Assembly: GCA_964617455.1 (NCBI GenBank)
Contig: CAZTYF010000003.1
Coordinates: forward strand, 1-64,000
DNA from: Monoglobus sp964617455
GTDB taxonomy: Bacteria > Bacillota > Clostridia > Monoglobales > Monoglobaceae
Direction of reading: 5' to 3'
DNA: 64,000 bases
Positions 1 to 8,058 of the stretch are shown one piece after another. A program made the translations under genes and the position numbers. Numbering within the stretch: position 1 is the stretch's first letter; every line of letters begins with the position of its first letter. The notes under the pieces were generated by a model. That model saw only the letters and a program-made list of their open reading frames with translations. It ran no database searches and was not told the DNA's origin.

Positions 1-72
1 GGAGCATAGGGGATTCGAACCCCTGACCCCAACACTGCCAGTGTTGTGCGCTCCCGGCTGCGCTAATGCCCC
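1..72 (-). tRNA. tRNA-Ala (anticodon GGC)
   Basis: Read on the minus strand this folds as a complete cloverleaf from the acceptor 5' end at 72 to base 72 of the tRNA at position 1. The acceptor arms are GGGGCAT and ATGCTCC and include the G3:U70 wobble pair that is the classic alanine identity element. The anticodon loop CTGGCAG gives GGC, and the T-loop TTCGAAT is standard. The discriminator base and the 3' CCA lie outside the window. It is the last of three tandem tRNA genes read leftwards. Confidence 0.95.
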
Positions 73-85
73 ATGGGGAAAAATG

Positions 86-162
<77 letters not shown>

Positions 163-171
163 ATATATAAA

Positions 172-260
172 TGGTGCCGAAGACCGGAATCGAACCGGTA
201 CGGGAAATTAATCCCACGGGATTTTAAGTCCCGGGCGTCTGCCAGTTCCGCCACTCCGGC
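172..260 (-). tRNA. tRNA-Leu (anticodon TAA)
   Basis: This is a class II tRNA of about 86 bases plus an encoded CCA (172-174 on the plus strand). The anticodon loop CTTAAAA gives TAA (UUA codons). A long variable arm (GTGGGATTAATTTCCCGTA region) is present, as expected for leucine. The acceptor arms are GCCGGAG and CTTCGGC with one G:U. It is first in the tRNA cluster, directly downstream of a consensus promoter. Confidence 0.95.
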
Positions 261-284
261 GTATGTTCCCAACACAGCTTTATC

Positions 285-313
285 ATTATATCACCCGCCT
301 CCATCCTTGTCAA
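285..313 (-). promoter_or_regulatory. Consensus sigma-A promoter of the tRNA cluster
   Basis: Minus strand TTGACA (313-308), a 17-base spacer, then TATAAT (290-285), with TG two bases before the -10. Both hexamers match consensus exactly. It points at tRNA-Leu, 25 bases downstream, so the three tRNAs are probably one transcript. Confidence 0.9.
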
Positions 314-392
314 GGGTTTTTTGAAATTTATCGATTTTGGGTCGGTTTGTCAATGATGTGTTACAAAATTACACTAAAAAATTTCGCCGTTA

Positions 393-421
393 TTGACAAT
401 ATCGGGAATTTTTGCTATTAT
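393..421 (+). promoter_or_regulatory. Promoter of proB
   Basis: TTGACA (393-398), 17-base spacer, TATTAT (416-421), with an extended -10 TG at 413-414. The expected transcription start near 428 lies just upstream of the ribosome site at 447-451. It also rules out ATG 434 as the proB start. Confidence 0.85.
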
Positions 422-457
422 ATATTGGCGTAGATGATTTGTGTGCGGAGGATTTTT

Positions 458-1231
458 ATGAAGAAAAGTCGAATTGTCGTCAAGGTGGGAACTTCTTGTT
501 TGACTCACAAGAACGGAAAACTTGATCTTGAGCAGATTGAAAAACTTGTTCGGGTTATTGCCAATGTAAAAAATATCGGTCATGAAGTGATTCTTGTCTC
601 CAGCGGAGCAATAGGTGCGGGGATGGGAGTCATCGGTCTTGAGGAAAGGCCGGAATCCATTCGGGAGAAACAGGCTCTTGCTGCCATCGGCCAGGTGGGC
701 CTTCTTGCCATATATGACAAACTTTTCAAGGAATACGGGTATAACACGGGCCAAGTGCTTTTGACGAAATTTATCTTGGATGAAGAGACAAGATACAACA
801 GCGCCCGCCGTGCCTTTGACTCCATGATAAAATACGGGGTTGTTCCGATTGTGAACGAAAACGACGTTGTCTCCACATATGAAATAGAGTTCGGCGACAA
901 TGATACACTGTCCGCCTATGTGGCGGAGCTGGTCAGAGCCGATTTGTTGATTGTCCTCTCCGACATTGAGGGCTTCTATGATTCGGATCCCAGGCAGTGC
1001 AAAACAGCCAAAATAATCCCGATAGTGAGAAAAATAAGCGATGAAATCAAATCCTTTGCCGGAGCCGAGGGGACTTCCCGCGGGACGGGAGGAATGAAAA
1101 CAAAGCTCAAAGCGGCCGATTTTGCCACAAAACACGGGATAGATATGGTGCTCACAAACGGGCACAAACCCGAAAATATATATAAAATAATCAAGGGAGA
1201 GCTCATAGGAACGCTGTTTAAGCACAAATAA
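458..1231 (+). CDS. proB: Glutamate 5-kinase, short form without PUA domain
   Basis: The product is a 257-residue amino-acid kinase-fold protein that phosphorylates L-glutamate to gamma-glutamyl phosphate, the first step of proline synthesis in the cytoplasm. The N-terminus has the VVKVGTS nucleotide loop. SSGAIGAG follows near residue 50, NENDVVS near 140, DNDTLSA near 155 and GTGGMKTKL near 210, all typical of ProB. Well-studied enzymes are about 370 residues with a C-terminal PUA domain; this one stops after the kinase domain, as some Clostridia do. The start at 458 is chosen because GGAGG sits 6 bases upstream. An in-frame ATG at 434 would be almost at the transcription start. proC is nearby on the other strand, and proA is not in the window. 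Confidence 0.95.
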   Translation: MKKSRIVVKVGTSCLTHKNGKLDLEQIEKLVRVIANVKNIGHEVILVSSGAIGAGMGVIGLEERPESIREKQALAAIGQVGLLAIYDKLFKEYGYNTGQVLLTKFILDEETRYNSARRAFDSMIKYGVVPIVNENDVVSTYEIEFGDNDTLSAYVAELVRADLLIVLSDIEGFYDSDPRQCKTAKIIPIVRKISDEIKSFAGAEGTSRGTGGMKTKLKAADFATKHGIDMVLTNGHKPENIYKIIKGELIGTLFKHK

Positions 1232-1293
1232 TCAGCTTCAAAATTATAAGAAAAACGCCTCATTACAGCCGCAAATCGGCGGGTTTGCGATTC

Positions 1294-2424
1294 CTATGTT
1301 AAATCGTATATATCATCATACAGCAACTCTCTGTCCCAAATTTCCAGGGCAGAGGGGTTGTTTTTCAGACTTTTTCGATTCGCCGCAAGAGGCAGGTCGG
1401 AGATTTTTTTCGCCTTATGGAGGATTTCCCGACCAGTTTCGTCGAAATCGAGGATTTTTATATATTTCGGCAGCGCCGCCATATCGGATTTGGTAATACC
1501 CAAAAAAGCTCCGAGGACAACACGCCTTATTCCGGAGAGGGCATAGCGTTTGGATTTGACATTCCTGCAAAGCTCATCGAGAGATTTTGACTTACGGGCC
1601 TCGGACCATAGTTTGTTCTCAAGGCCCTCTCTCATATCTGCGATTTTTTCAAAATCCTTTGGTTTTGAAAGGAGGATTTTCGAAATAACGGCTGTGCTCA
1701 AGCTCTCTGCATTGTGAATATGTGCGCCTTTATAGAGTTTTATCAAATCATCGGGCACTCCTTTGAAGGCTTGACCGTCGCCGAGGAGCAGCGCATTTCG
1801 GATAGCGGAAGAAGAGGATATTTTCCCGATTTGCGTTGTATCATTATGGCCCGCCTCGACACGCTCTGTTCCGATAGGCAGAAGATGGCTTTTGAGGCGC
1901 AAAATCGCCTTAATATATTCAACCGCCAAGATGTTGTTGGGTTTTGACAGCACATCCGAGGCGGATTTTCCCAATATGTGCTCAACGGCCGCCGCTCGGG
2001 CGGCGAAAAAGGGCTTTCCGAAATCCAATTCGGTTTTGAGGGATTCTTTGAATTTCGGCGGTTCATATACAAGGAGTTCGGCAATTTTTTTGAGCAGGGA
2101 AACATCAGCGCACTCCGCTCCGAATGCAAGAGCGTCCGCGGCACCGAATTTCGAAAGGATATATACCCCGTTTCGGGCGAATTTTTCCGCGGTTTCCATG
2201 GCATGAATTGCGGGGATTTCCAAAACGAGGTTGGCACCGCCTCTGAGGGCGGCTTTGGCCCTGACATGCTTGTCATAAATCGCTATATCCCCCCGCTGGG
2301 TATAGTTCCCGCTCATCGCACATACAATTCCGTCAAAGCCGTATTTTTCTTTTAAAATTTCGATTTGGTATTTATGACCGTTGTGAAAAGGGTTATACTC
2401 GCATATGATTCCGCAGACTTTCAA
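1294..2424 (-). CDS. tmcAL: tRNA(Met) cytidine acetate ligase
   Basis: The 376-residue product matches the YlbM/TmcAL family. Known members activate acetate with ATP and acetylate the wobble cytidine (C34) of elongator tRNA-Met. The N-terminus CGIICEYNPFHNGH carries the HIGH-like nucleotidyltransferase motif, and SSSAIRNAL near residue 190 is the ISSS-type second motif. The start is a TTG at 2424, giving MKVCGIICEYN. GGAGG lies 7 bases upstream and the family always begins at this point; the in-frame ATG at 2460 would add a non-conserved extension. It is the last gene of the leftward aminotransferase-purB-proC-tmcAL run, 53 bases after proC, and converges on proB. Confidence 0.9.
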   Translation of the reverse strand: MKVCGIICEYNPFHNGHKYQIEILKEKYGFDGIVCAMSGNYTQRGDIAIYDKHVRAKAALRGGANLVLEIPAIHAMETAEKFARNGVYILSKFGAADALAFGAECADVSLLKKIAELLVYEPPKFKESLKTELDFGKPFFAARAAAVEHILGKSASDVLSKPNNILAVEYIKAILRLKSHLLPIGTERVEAGHNDTTQIGKISSSSAIRNALLLGDGQAFKGVPDDLIKLYKGAHIHNAESLSTAVISKILLSKPKDFEKIADMREGLENKLWSEARKSKSLDELCRNVKSKRYALSGIRRVVLGAFLGITKSDMAALPKYIKILDFDETGREILHKAKKISDLPLAANRKSLKNNPSALEIWDRELLYDDIYDLT

Positions 2425-2477
2425 AAAAATGCCTCCAAACTCAAAAGGGCGGCTTTTCACCGCCCGCTTATGGATTT

Positions 2478-3266
2478 TTATAGGTTATTCGCCTTGTCAA
2501 CGCAGGCATCGATTGCCCTTTGAACCGAGGCTTTAAAGCCCGTATTTTCAAGCTCGCATACCGCCGCAATGGTCGTTCCGCCCGGGCTGCACACGTTGTC
2601 TTTCAGCTGTTCGGGATGAATGCCCGTTTCGAGGACCATTTTCGCGCTGCCTTCAACTGCCTTTGCGGCAAGCTTCAGGGAAAGTGCCTTGGGTATGCCG
2701 TACTTAACACCGCTGTCCGCCATGGCATCTATCAGCATATAGATATAGGCGGGGCTGCTGCTGTGCAGGGCAATCGCGGGGTTCATATACTTTTCCTCCA
2801 AAACAACGGTCTCGCCCACGCCGGAAAACAAATCGCCGATTTGGGCAAGCTCATCGTTCGTGATATTTTCGCCCGGTGTTATAACGGTCATACCGCAGCC
2901 CACAAGGGCGGGAGTGTTGGGCATCGTTCTCACGATTTTCTTGTTCGGCCCTATGCCCTTCCGCAAAATTTCAAGGCTGATGCCTGCCGCAATCGATACG
3001 TAAATTTTTTCGTCAATGCCTTTCAGCTCGTCCAAAACGCCCGGCATAACATTGGGCTTGACGGCAAGGATAACAATGTCCGATGCATCTTCGACCTCGC
3101 GAACGGAATTTGCGGGATTAATACCCTTCTCTGCTGCCAAATTCCCGAGTTTTTTCGAGTCCGTATCGAAAACGCTTATATTTTCGGCCTTTGCCTTTTC
3201 GGATCCGATAAATCCGTTTATCAGGGCCGTGGCCATATTCCCGCCGCCTATAAATCCGATTTTCAT
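2478..3266 (-). CDS. proC: Pyrroline-5-carboxylate reductase
   Basis: The 262-residue enzyme reduces pyrroline-5-carboxylate to proline with NAD(P)H, the last step of proline synthesis. The N-terminal Rossmann loop GFIGGGNMA and the AVKPNVM segment near residue 70 fit. MPNTPALVG near 118 and the C-terminal signature DNVCSPGGTTIAAV, near 222, are diagnostic. The start at ATG 3266 is preferred over GTG 3275 because the GGAG site is 8 bases before the ATG and touches the GTG. The purB stop is 21 bases upstream, so co-transcription is likely. Confidence 0.96.
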   Translation of the reverse strand: MKIGFIGGGNMATALINGFIGSEKAKAENISVFDTDSKKLGNLAAEKGINPANSVREVEDASDIVILAVKPNVMPGVLDELKGIDEKIYVSIAAGISLEILRKGIGPNKKIVRTMPNTPALVGCGMTVITPGENITNDELAQIGDLFSGVGETVVLEEKYMNPAIALHSSSPAYIYMLIDAMADSGVKYGIPKALSLKLAAKAVEGSAKMVLETGIHPEQLKDNVCSPGGTTIAAVCELENTGFKASVQRAIDACVDKANNL

Positions 3267-3287
3267 GAATTTCACTCCGTTTCTTTT

Positions 3288-4715
3288 TTATACGGTAAGG
3301 TCAACCCGATCCGCCATATCGCTGCCCGTAAGATGCGGGTCAACATATTCGGCAATGAATTCGGATACCTGTTCTTCGCTTCTGCCAATGAAATTTTCGG
3401 GTTTCAGAATACCCTCCATATCCTCCCGCGACAGGTTGAATGCGGGATCCGAAATTATCCTGTCAATCAGGTCGTTTTCTCCCCCTTGTTCTTTTACGAC
3501 TTTTCCCGCCTCCATGGAATGCTTTCGAATTCTCTCATGGAGTTCCTGGCGGTCGCCTCCCGCTTTTACCGCATCCATCAGAATATTCTCGGTGGCCATA
3601 AAGGGCAATTCGGACATAATCCTGTTGTGTATGACTTTCGGATAAACCACAAGCCCGGACGCCACATTCATATAGATATTGAGGATTCCGTCAACGGCCA
3701 AAAATCCTTCTGCAACACTCAACCGTTTGTTTGCCGAGTCGTCCAAAGTTCTCTCGAACCACTGGGTGGAGGCGGTTATGGCAGGGTTCAAGGCGTCTGT
3801 CAAAACATATCGGGCCAAGGAACATATCCGCTCACACCGCATGGGATTGCGCTTATAGGCCATTGCCGAAGAGCCGATTTGAGATTTTTCGAAAGGTTCT
3901 TCGATTTCCTTAAGGTGCTGAAGGAGCCGAATGTCGTTTGCGAATTTGTAGGCGCTTTGGGCTATATTGCTCAAAACCGACAGCATTTGATAGTCAACTT
4001 TTCTTGAATAGGTTTGGCCCGATACGGGATAGAATTTGTCATAGCCCATTTTTTCGCATATTTTTTTGTCAAGGCTTTTCACCTTTTCGGAATCGCCGTC
4101 AAAAAGTTCCATAAAGCTTGCCTGAGTTCCGGTGGTGCCTTTGCATCCCAAAAGGGCCTTTTTGGAAAGTTGGAAGTCGATATTCTCCAGGTCCATCAAC
4201 AGCTCCCATATCCAGAGGGACGCCCGCTTTCCGACAGTGGTGAGCTGGGCCGCCTGAAAGTGAGTGAAGCCCAAGGTGGGCAGACCCTTATATTTAAGGG
4301 CAAAATCCCGCAGCAGGGAAATTACCTTAACGACCTTTTTCCGTATAAGCTCAAGAGCCTCGTTCATAATTATAAGGTCGGTGTTGTCTCCCACATAGCA
4401 AGATGTGGCTCCCAAATGTATTATACCCTTTGCCTTGGGACATTGGAGTCCGTAGGCATAGACATGGGCCATAACATCGTGGCGGACCTCCTTTTCGCGA
4501 GCCTCCGCCTCGGCATAGTTGATATTGTCGGCATTCGCCTTGAGCTCCTCGATTTGCTCGGGTGTTATGTTCAGGCCAAGCTCCATTTCCGACTCGGCAA
4601 GAGCAATCCATAACTTTCGCCATGTTTTGAATTTCTTGTCCGGTGAAAACAGGTATTTCATCTCCGAACTCGCATATCGGGAGCTGAGGGGGCTCTCATA
4701 TACTTCTTTGCTCAT
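3288..4715 (-). CDS. purB: Adenylosuccinate lyase
   Basis: The 475-residue member of the fumarase/aspartase superfamily cleaves SAICAR to AICAR and adenylosuccinate to AMP, each releasing fumarate. The THFQAAQ segment near residue 150 carries the catalytic histidine region. GSSAMAYKRNP near 300 is the mobile signature loop with the catalytic serine (SSxMxxKxNP). The length is that of the longer, human-like PurB seen in many Clostridia. The start is ATG 4715 (MSKEVYES), with an AAAGGA site upstream; the in-frame extension to 4781 would overlap the upstream gene and is not conserved-looking. The aminotransferase gene ends 37 bases upstream. Confidence 0.95.
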   Translation of the reverse strand: MSKEVYESPLSSRYASSEMKYLFSPDKKFKTWRKLWIALAESEMELGLNITPEQIEELKANADNINYAEAEAREKEVRHDVMAHVYAYGLQCPKAKGIIHLGATSCYVGDNTDLIIMNEALELIRKKVVKVISLLRDFALKYKGLPTLGFTHFQAAQLTTVGKRASLWIWELLMDLENIDFQLSKKALLGCKGTTGTQASFMELFDGDSEKVKSLDKKICEKMGYDKFYPVSGQTYSRKVDYQMLSVLSNIAQSAYKFANDIRLLQHLKEIEEPFEKSQIGSSAMAYKRNPMRCERICSLARYVLTDALNPAITASTQWFERTLDDSANKRLSVAEGFLAVDGILNIYMNVASGLVVYPKVIHNRIMSELPFMATENILMDAVKAGGDRQELHERIRKHSMEAGKVVKEQGGENDLIDRIISDPAFNLSREDMEGILKPENFIGRSEEQVSEFIAEYVDPHLTGSDMADRVDLTV

Positions 4716-4752
4716 AACATATACTTTTCCTTTCCGAGATTTAAGTACCGTT

Positions 4753-5949
4753 TCAGCATTTACCCAGCAGGTAATTCTCAAGCCTGTCCAAACCTGTTTT
4801 TATGGTCTCCATGGATGTGACATAAGACAAGCGGGCATAACCGTCTATTCCGAATCCCTCACTGGGCACCATGGCAACAAGGGCTTTGTCGAGAACATCG
4901 GAGCAGAATTCATGGGATGTTTCGATGATTTTTCCGTAATGTTCCTTGCCCAAGGATTTTTTCAAATTCATAAATATATAAAACGCACCGTGGGGTGTCA
5001 GGCAGCTTATGCCGTCAATGGAATTGATTCTGTTTACCATATAATCCCGCCGTGCTATATATTCGCACTTCATCCTTTCAATGGTGCTCTGGTCCCCGTT
5101 AAAAGCCTCCACGGCGGCAGCCTGGGCAATCGAACAGGGATTTGAGGTCATATGGCTTTGGATGTTGGAAACGGCTTTTGCGATTTCCGGTTCGGCGGCA
5201 ATATATCCGATTCTCCACCCGGTCATACAGTAGGTCTTGGCAACGCCGTTCACGATGATGGTGAGCTTTTTCACGTCGTCACCGAGAGTTGCTATATTGA
5301 CATGTTTTCCCTCATATACGAGTTTTTCGTAAATTTCATCAAATACGATGTAAATATTATGCTCAACGCAGATTTTTGCGATTTCTTCAAGCTCCGATTT
5401 TGTATATATCATACCCGTAGGGTTGCTTGGTGTGTTGAGAACCAAAGCACGGGTTTTGGGTGTTATCGCATCAAGGAGCTGGTCGGGAGTGAACTTAAAG
5501 CCGGTTTCCTCCGTCGTATCTATGACAACGGGAACCGCGTCCGCTATTTTAATCATTTCGGGATAACTTACCCAATAGGGAGCGGGCAGAATAACCTCAT
5601 CTCCGGGGTTGCATATACAGATAAAAACATTGGATAAAGCGTGTTTTCCGCCGTTGCTTATAACTATATTGCCCGTAGTATAATCCAAATCGGTGTCGCG
5701 CTTTATCTTGTCACAAACCGCCTGTTTCAAATCAAGAGCGCCGGAGGCGGGAGTATATCTTGTGTAGTTGGCTTTTATGGCGGCTATGCCGGCTTGTTTT
5801 ATATTTTCGGGAGTATCAAAATCCGGCTCTCCTGCGCCGAATCCCACAACCGGAATCCCCTCTTTGATCATTTCCTTGTATCTCGCATCTATGGTGAGAG
5901 TGGGGGACGGGGAGATGCTTTTTGCTTTTTCTGAAATAAATAACGACAT
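4753..5949 (-). CDS. Class I PLP aminotransferase, aspartate aminotransferase-like
   Basis: The 398-residue fold-type I PLP enzyme belongs to the aspartate/prephenate aminotransferase branch (AspB/1-gamma group). Visible motifs are GAGEPDFDTP near residue 40, YTPASG near 65, SNGGKHAL near 98, NTPSNPTG near 170, FDEIYEKL near 200, and VNGVAKTYCMTGWRIGY near 235, which contains the Schiff-base lysine. Known members make aspartate from oxaloacetate and glutamate, and some also transaminate prephenate; the sequence alone does not settle the substrate. GGAGG lies 6 bases before the ATG. It is first in the operon with purB, and aspartate is the amino donor for the step before the PurB reactions. 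Confidence 0.9.
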   Translation of the reverse strand: MSLFISEKAKSISPSPTLTIDARYKEMIKEGIPVVGFGAGEPDFDTPENIKQAGIAAIKANYTRYTPASGALDLKQAVCDKIKRDTDLDYTTGNIVISNGGKHALSNVFICICNPGDEVILPAPYWVSYPEMIKIADAVPVVIDTTEETGFKFTPDQLLDAITPKTRALVLNTPSNPTGMIYTKSELEEIAKICVEHNIYIVFDEIYEKLVYEGKHVNIATLGDDVKKLTIIVNGVAKTYCMTGWRIGYIAAEPEIAKAVSNIQSHMTSNPCSIAQAAAVEAFNGDQSTIERMKCEYIARRDYMVNRINSIDGISCLTPHGAFYIFMNLKKSLGKEHYGKIIETSHEFCSDVLDKALVAMVPSEGFGIDGYARLSYVTSMETIKTGLDRLENYLLGKC

Positions 5950-5981
5950 ATTCTACCTCCAATAAATTTATGCTGACAGTA

Positions 5982-6010
5982 ATTTTAATATATTATCTTG
6001 AATTTTGCAA
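5982..6010 (-). promoter_or_regulatory. Promoter of the aminotransferase-purB-proC-tmcAL operon
   Basis: Minus strand TTGCAA (6010-6005), 17-base spacer, TAAAAT (5987-5982). It lies 33 bases upstream of the aminotransferase start in the short gap after yraN. Confidence 0.65.
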
Positions 6011-6069
6011 GTCATATTCAAAATTTTCCGTAAGGGCCTCATAAAACAAACAAACATAGGGCCATACCG

Positions 6070-6462
6070 TCAAAAATCAATAAACCCGCTCACATCCGGG
6101 AAAGCATTTTCGATATGGTTGAGTTTTGTTTCGCCCTCCGTGTATACCTCTATAACATCAAATCGCATATCGGATTCGAAAGGATTGCTCAGTATGTATT
6201 GCTGGGCCGATTTGACAATGCGGGACAGCTTGTTCCTGTCTACGCTTTCTGCGGCGTTGCCGTGTTTTTTGTCTTTCCGAGTTTTCACTTCCGCAAATAC
6301 CACCGTATCTTTTTGAGGGGACAGCGCCACCAAGTCAATTTCTCCGAATCGGGTTACAAACTTCCGCTCTAAAATCCTATACCCCTTTGAAATCAAATAC
6401 TCTTCGGCGGCCTTTTCGCCGAAATCCCCTATGTCCTTTTTATACCTGCTCATTTGTGACAC
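6070..6462 (-). CDS. UPF0102/YraN-family putative endonuclease-like protein
   Basis: The 130-residue product matches the YraN family of small proteins with a restriction-endonuclease-like core. GDFGEKAAEEYL lies near residue 12, RFGEIDLVA near 40 and FAEVKTRK near 58. The E..D...EVK pattern is the PD-(D/E)xK arrangement. Its biological role is not established. The reading frame overlaps the 3' end of rnhB. The GTG at 6462 has GAAGG 6 bases upstream; ATG 6453 is the alternative start. rnhB-yraN adjacency is common in Firmicutes and supports the assignment. Confidence 0.88.
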   Translation of the reverse strand: MSQMSRYKKDIGDFGEKAAEEYLISKGYRILERKFVTRFGEIDLVALSPQKDTVVFAEVKTRKDKKHGNAAESVDRNKLSRIVKSAQQYILSNPFESDMRFDVIEVYTEGETKLNHIENAFPDVSGFIDF

Positions 6463-7066
6463 CCAAAACCTTCGAAGTCATAAAGGATTTGCGATGAACT
6501 TCCGAAACCCCGTATTCCCGTATTGCTTCACAATGGGCTTTCGTACCGTAGCCCTTGTGTTTTTCAAATCCGTATTGGGGGTATGCCTTGGCAAGTTCTG
6601 TCATATACCTGTCTCTTGTGACTTTGGCAATAATCGAAGCCGCCGCAATGGTCTGAGATTTGGTATCCCCTTTTATTATATATTTGGATTTTATGTCCGC
6701 AAATTCAATTCCGTCGTTTCCGTCGATAATCAAAACATCCGGTTTGATTTCAAGGGCATTTACCGCCTTTTGCATTGCAAGGTGGGTCGCCTGCCTTATG
6801 TTAATTTTATCAATCACATCCTGAAAAACAAATTCACAGGCCCATGCCGAAGCTTTTTCGGTAATTTCATCGTACAGCAGTTCTCTTTTCTTGGGTGATA
6901 ATTTTTTTGAATCATTGATTCCGTCAATGAGAATGTCCTTGGGCAAAATCACGGCGGCGGCGCAAACCGGCCCGGCAAGAGGACCTCTGCCCGCTTCGTC
7001 AATTCCGCATATGTATTTAGCTCCGGATTTATAAAGCATGGTCTCATACTCAAGCATATCACTCAT
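6440..7066 (-). CDS. rnhB: Ribonuclease HII
   Basis: The 208-residue RNase HII nicks RNA-DNA hybrids at embedded ribonucleotides. The catalytic signature CGIDEAGRGPLAGPV is near residue 20, with DSKKLS near 53 and IIDGND near 115. The C-terminal block AASIIAKVTRDR, near 142, carries a further metal ligand region, followed by HKGYGTKAH. The start at ATG 7066 is chosen because GGAG lies 6 bases upstream; an in-frame ATG at 7084 lacks a clear site. It lies 46 bases after rbgA. Confidence 0.95.
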   Translation of the reverse strand: MSDMLEYETMLYKSGAKYICGIDEAGRGPLAGPVCAAAVILPKDILIDGINDSKKLSPKKRELLYDEITEKASAWACEFVFQDVIDKINIRQATHLAMQKAVNALEIKPDVLIIDGNDGIEFADIKSKYIIKGDTKSQTIAAASIIAKVTRDRYMTELAKAYPQYGFEKHKGYGTKAHCEAIREYGVSEVHRKSFMTSKVLGVTNEQV

Positions 7067-7112
7067 ATTTTTCTCCAAAGTCATTTTTGATTGGCCTTTG
7101 CCGGGTTGCGGG

Positions 7113-7994
7113 TCACTTTCGGCTTTGTTTGGGAGGCAGTTCCAAGGTTATGTTTCCGAGGGATGCGGAGCGAAAATCATTCAGCACCCCGTTGGCGGCT
7201 CTGAAAGTGTCAATCTCTCCCCCGGAAATAACACAGCCCCGCTTTTTTCCGATAAGTTCAAGGCGTTCGTATTTATCTGCCTCGTCGTAATCGTCTCCGA
7301 GTTTATATGTTTTTTTAACGGACTCGGGATAGTGCTCGGACAAATAATCCAAAAGTTCATAGGCAAGATCTTCCACATCAAGGATATCATCTCTGATACC
7401 CCCTGTGAAGGCGATGTTTTTGGCCACCTCATCACTTTCGAATTTTGGCCACAAAACTCCGGGAGTGTCCAAAAGCTCATATTTGCCGGAGATTTTAATC
7501 CACTGCTTGGTTTGGGTGATACCCGGTCGGTCGCCGGTTTTGGCGGCGGACCTGCCGGATAGGCGATTTATAAACGAGGATTTGCCCACATTGGGTATCC
7601 CTATTACCATCATCCTTACGGCGTGGCGTCTTATGCCCCGCTCTTCATCCCGCTTAAATTTGTCTGCCAAAACTTTTTCAATCGCGGCATCGGTGTTTTT
7701 CCCGAGTCCTTTCCCGGAACGGCTGTCTGCGGCTATGGCGTTATATCCCTCTTTGGCAAAATATTCAAGCCATCTGTCCGTTGCGGCCCGGTCCGCAATG
7801 TCCGCCTTGTTGAGCACAATTATGCGGGGTTTCCGTCCCAAAATTTTATCCGTTTCGGGGTTGCGGGACGAGAGGGGGATGCGGGCATCAACCAATTCCA
7901 CAACCACATCCACGAGTTTCAAACTTTCCTTGATTTCCCGCCGTGTCTTTGCCATATGTCCCGGGAACCATTGAATTTGGTATCGGTTTTCCAT
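7113..7994 (-). CDS. rbgA: Ribosome biogenesis GTPase RbgA (YlqF)
   Basis: The 293-residue, circularly permuted GTPase acts in late 50S subunit assembly. The motif order shows the permutation: G4 (LNKADIAD near residue 61) and G5-like SRSGKG come before G1 (GIPNVGKSS near 131), G2 (PGITQ near 154) and G3 (LDTPGV near 172). The N-terminal IQWFPGHMAKT is the YlqF family signature. AAGGAG precedes the ATG by 5 bases. It sits between the signal peptidase gene and rnhB, the usual Firmicutes neighbourhood. Confidence 0.96.
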   Translation of the reverse strand: MENRYQIQWFPGHMAKTRREIKESLKLVDVVVELVDARIPLSSRNPETDKILGRKPRIIVLNKADIADRAATDRWLEYFAKEGYNAIAADSRSGKGLGKNTDAAIEKVLADKFKRDEERGIRRHAVRMMVIGIPNVGKSSFINRLSGRSAAKTGDRPGITQTKQWIKISGKYELLDTPGVLWPKFESDEVAKNIAFTGGIRDDILDVEDLAYELLDYLSEHYPESVKKTYKLGDDYDEADKYERLELIGKKRGCVISGGEIDTFRAANGVLNDFRSASLGNITLELPPKQSRK

Positions 7995-8058
7995 TTTTTC
8001 TCCTTACACAAATCAGGGCCGTATCACTCTGTTCTTCGGTGATACAGCCCATTTTTTC

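Noticed and set aside
374..1225. Open frame of 283 codons on the minus strand opposite proB
   Set aside because: It is a shadow of proB, whose motifs, promoter and ribosome site are unambiguous.
1270..1289. CGCAAA/TTTGCG dyad between proB and tmcAL as a terminator
   Set aside because: It lies between convergent genes, which is suggestive, but the stem is short, the loop competes with an inner GCCG/CGGC pairing, and no T tract follows on either strand.
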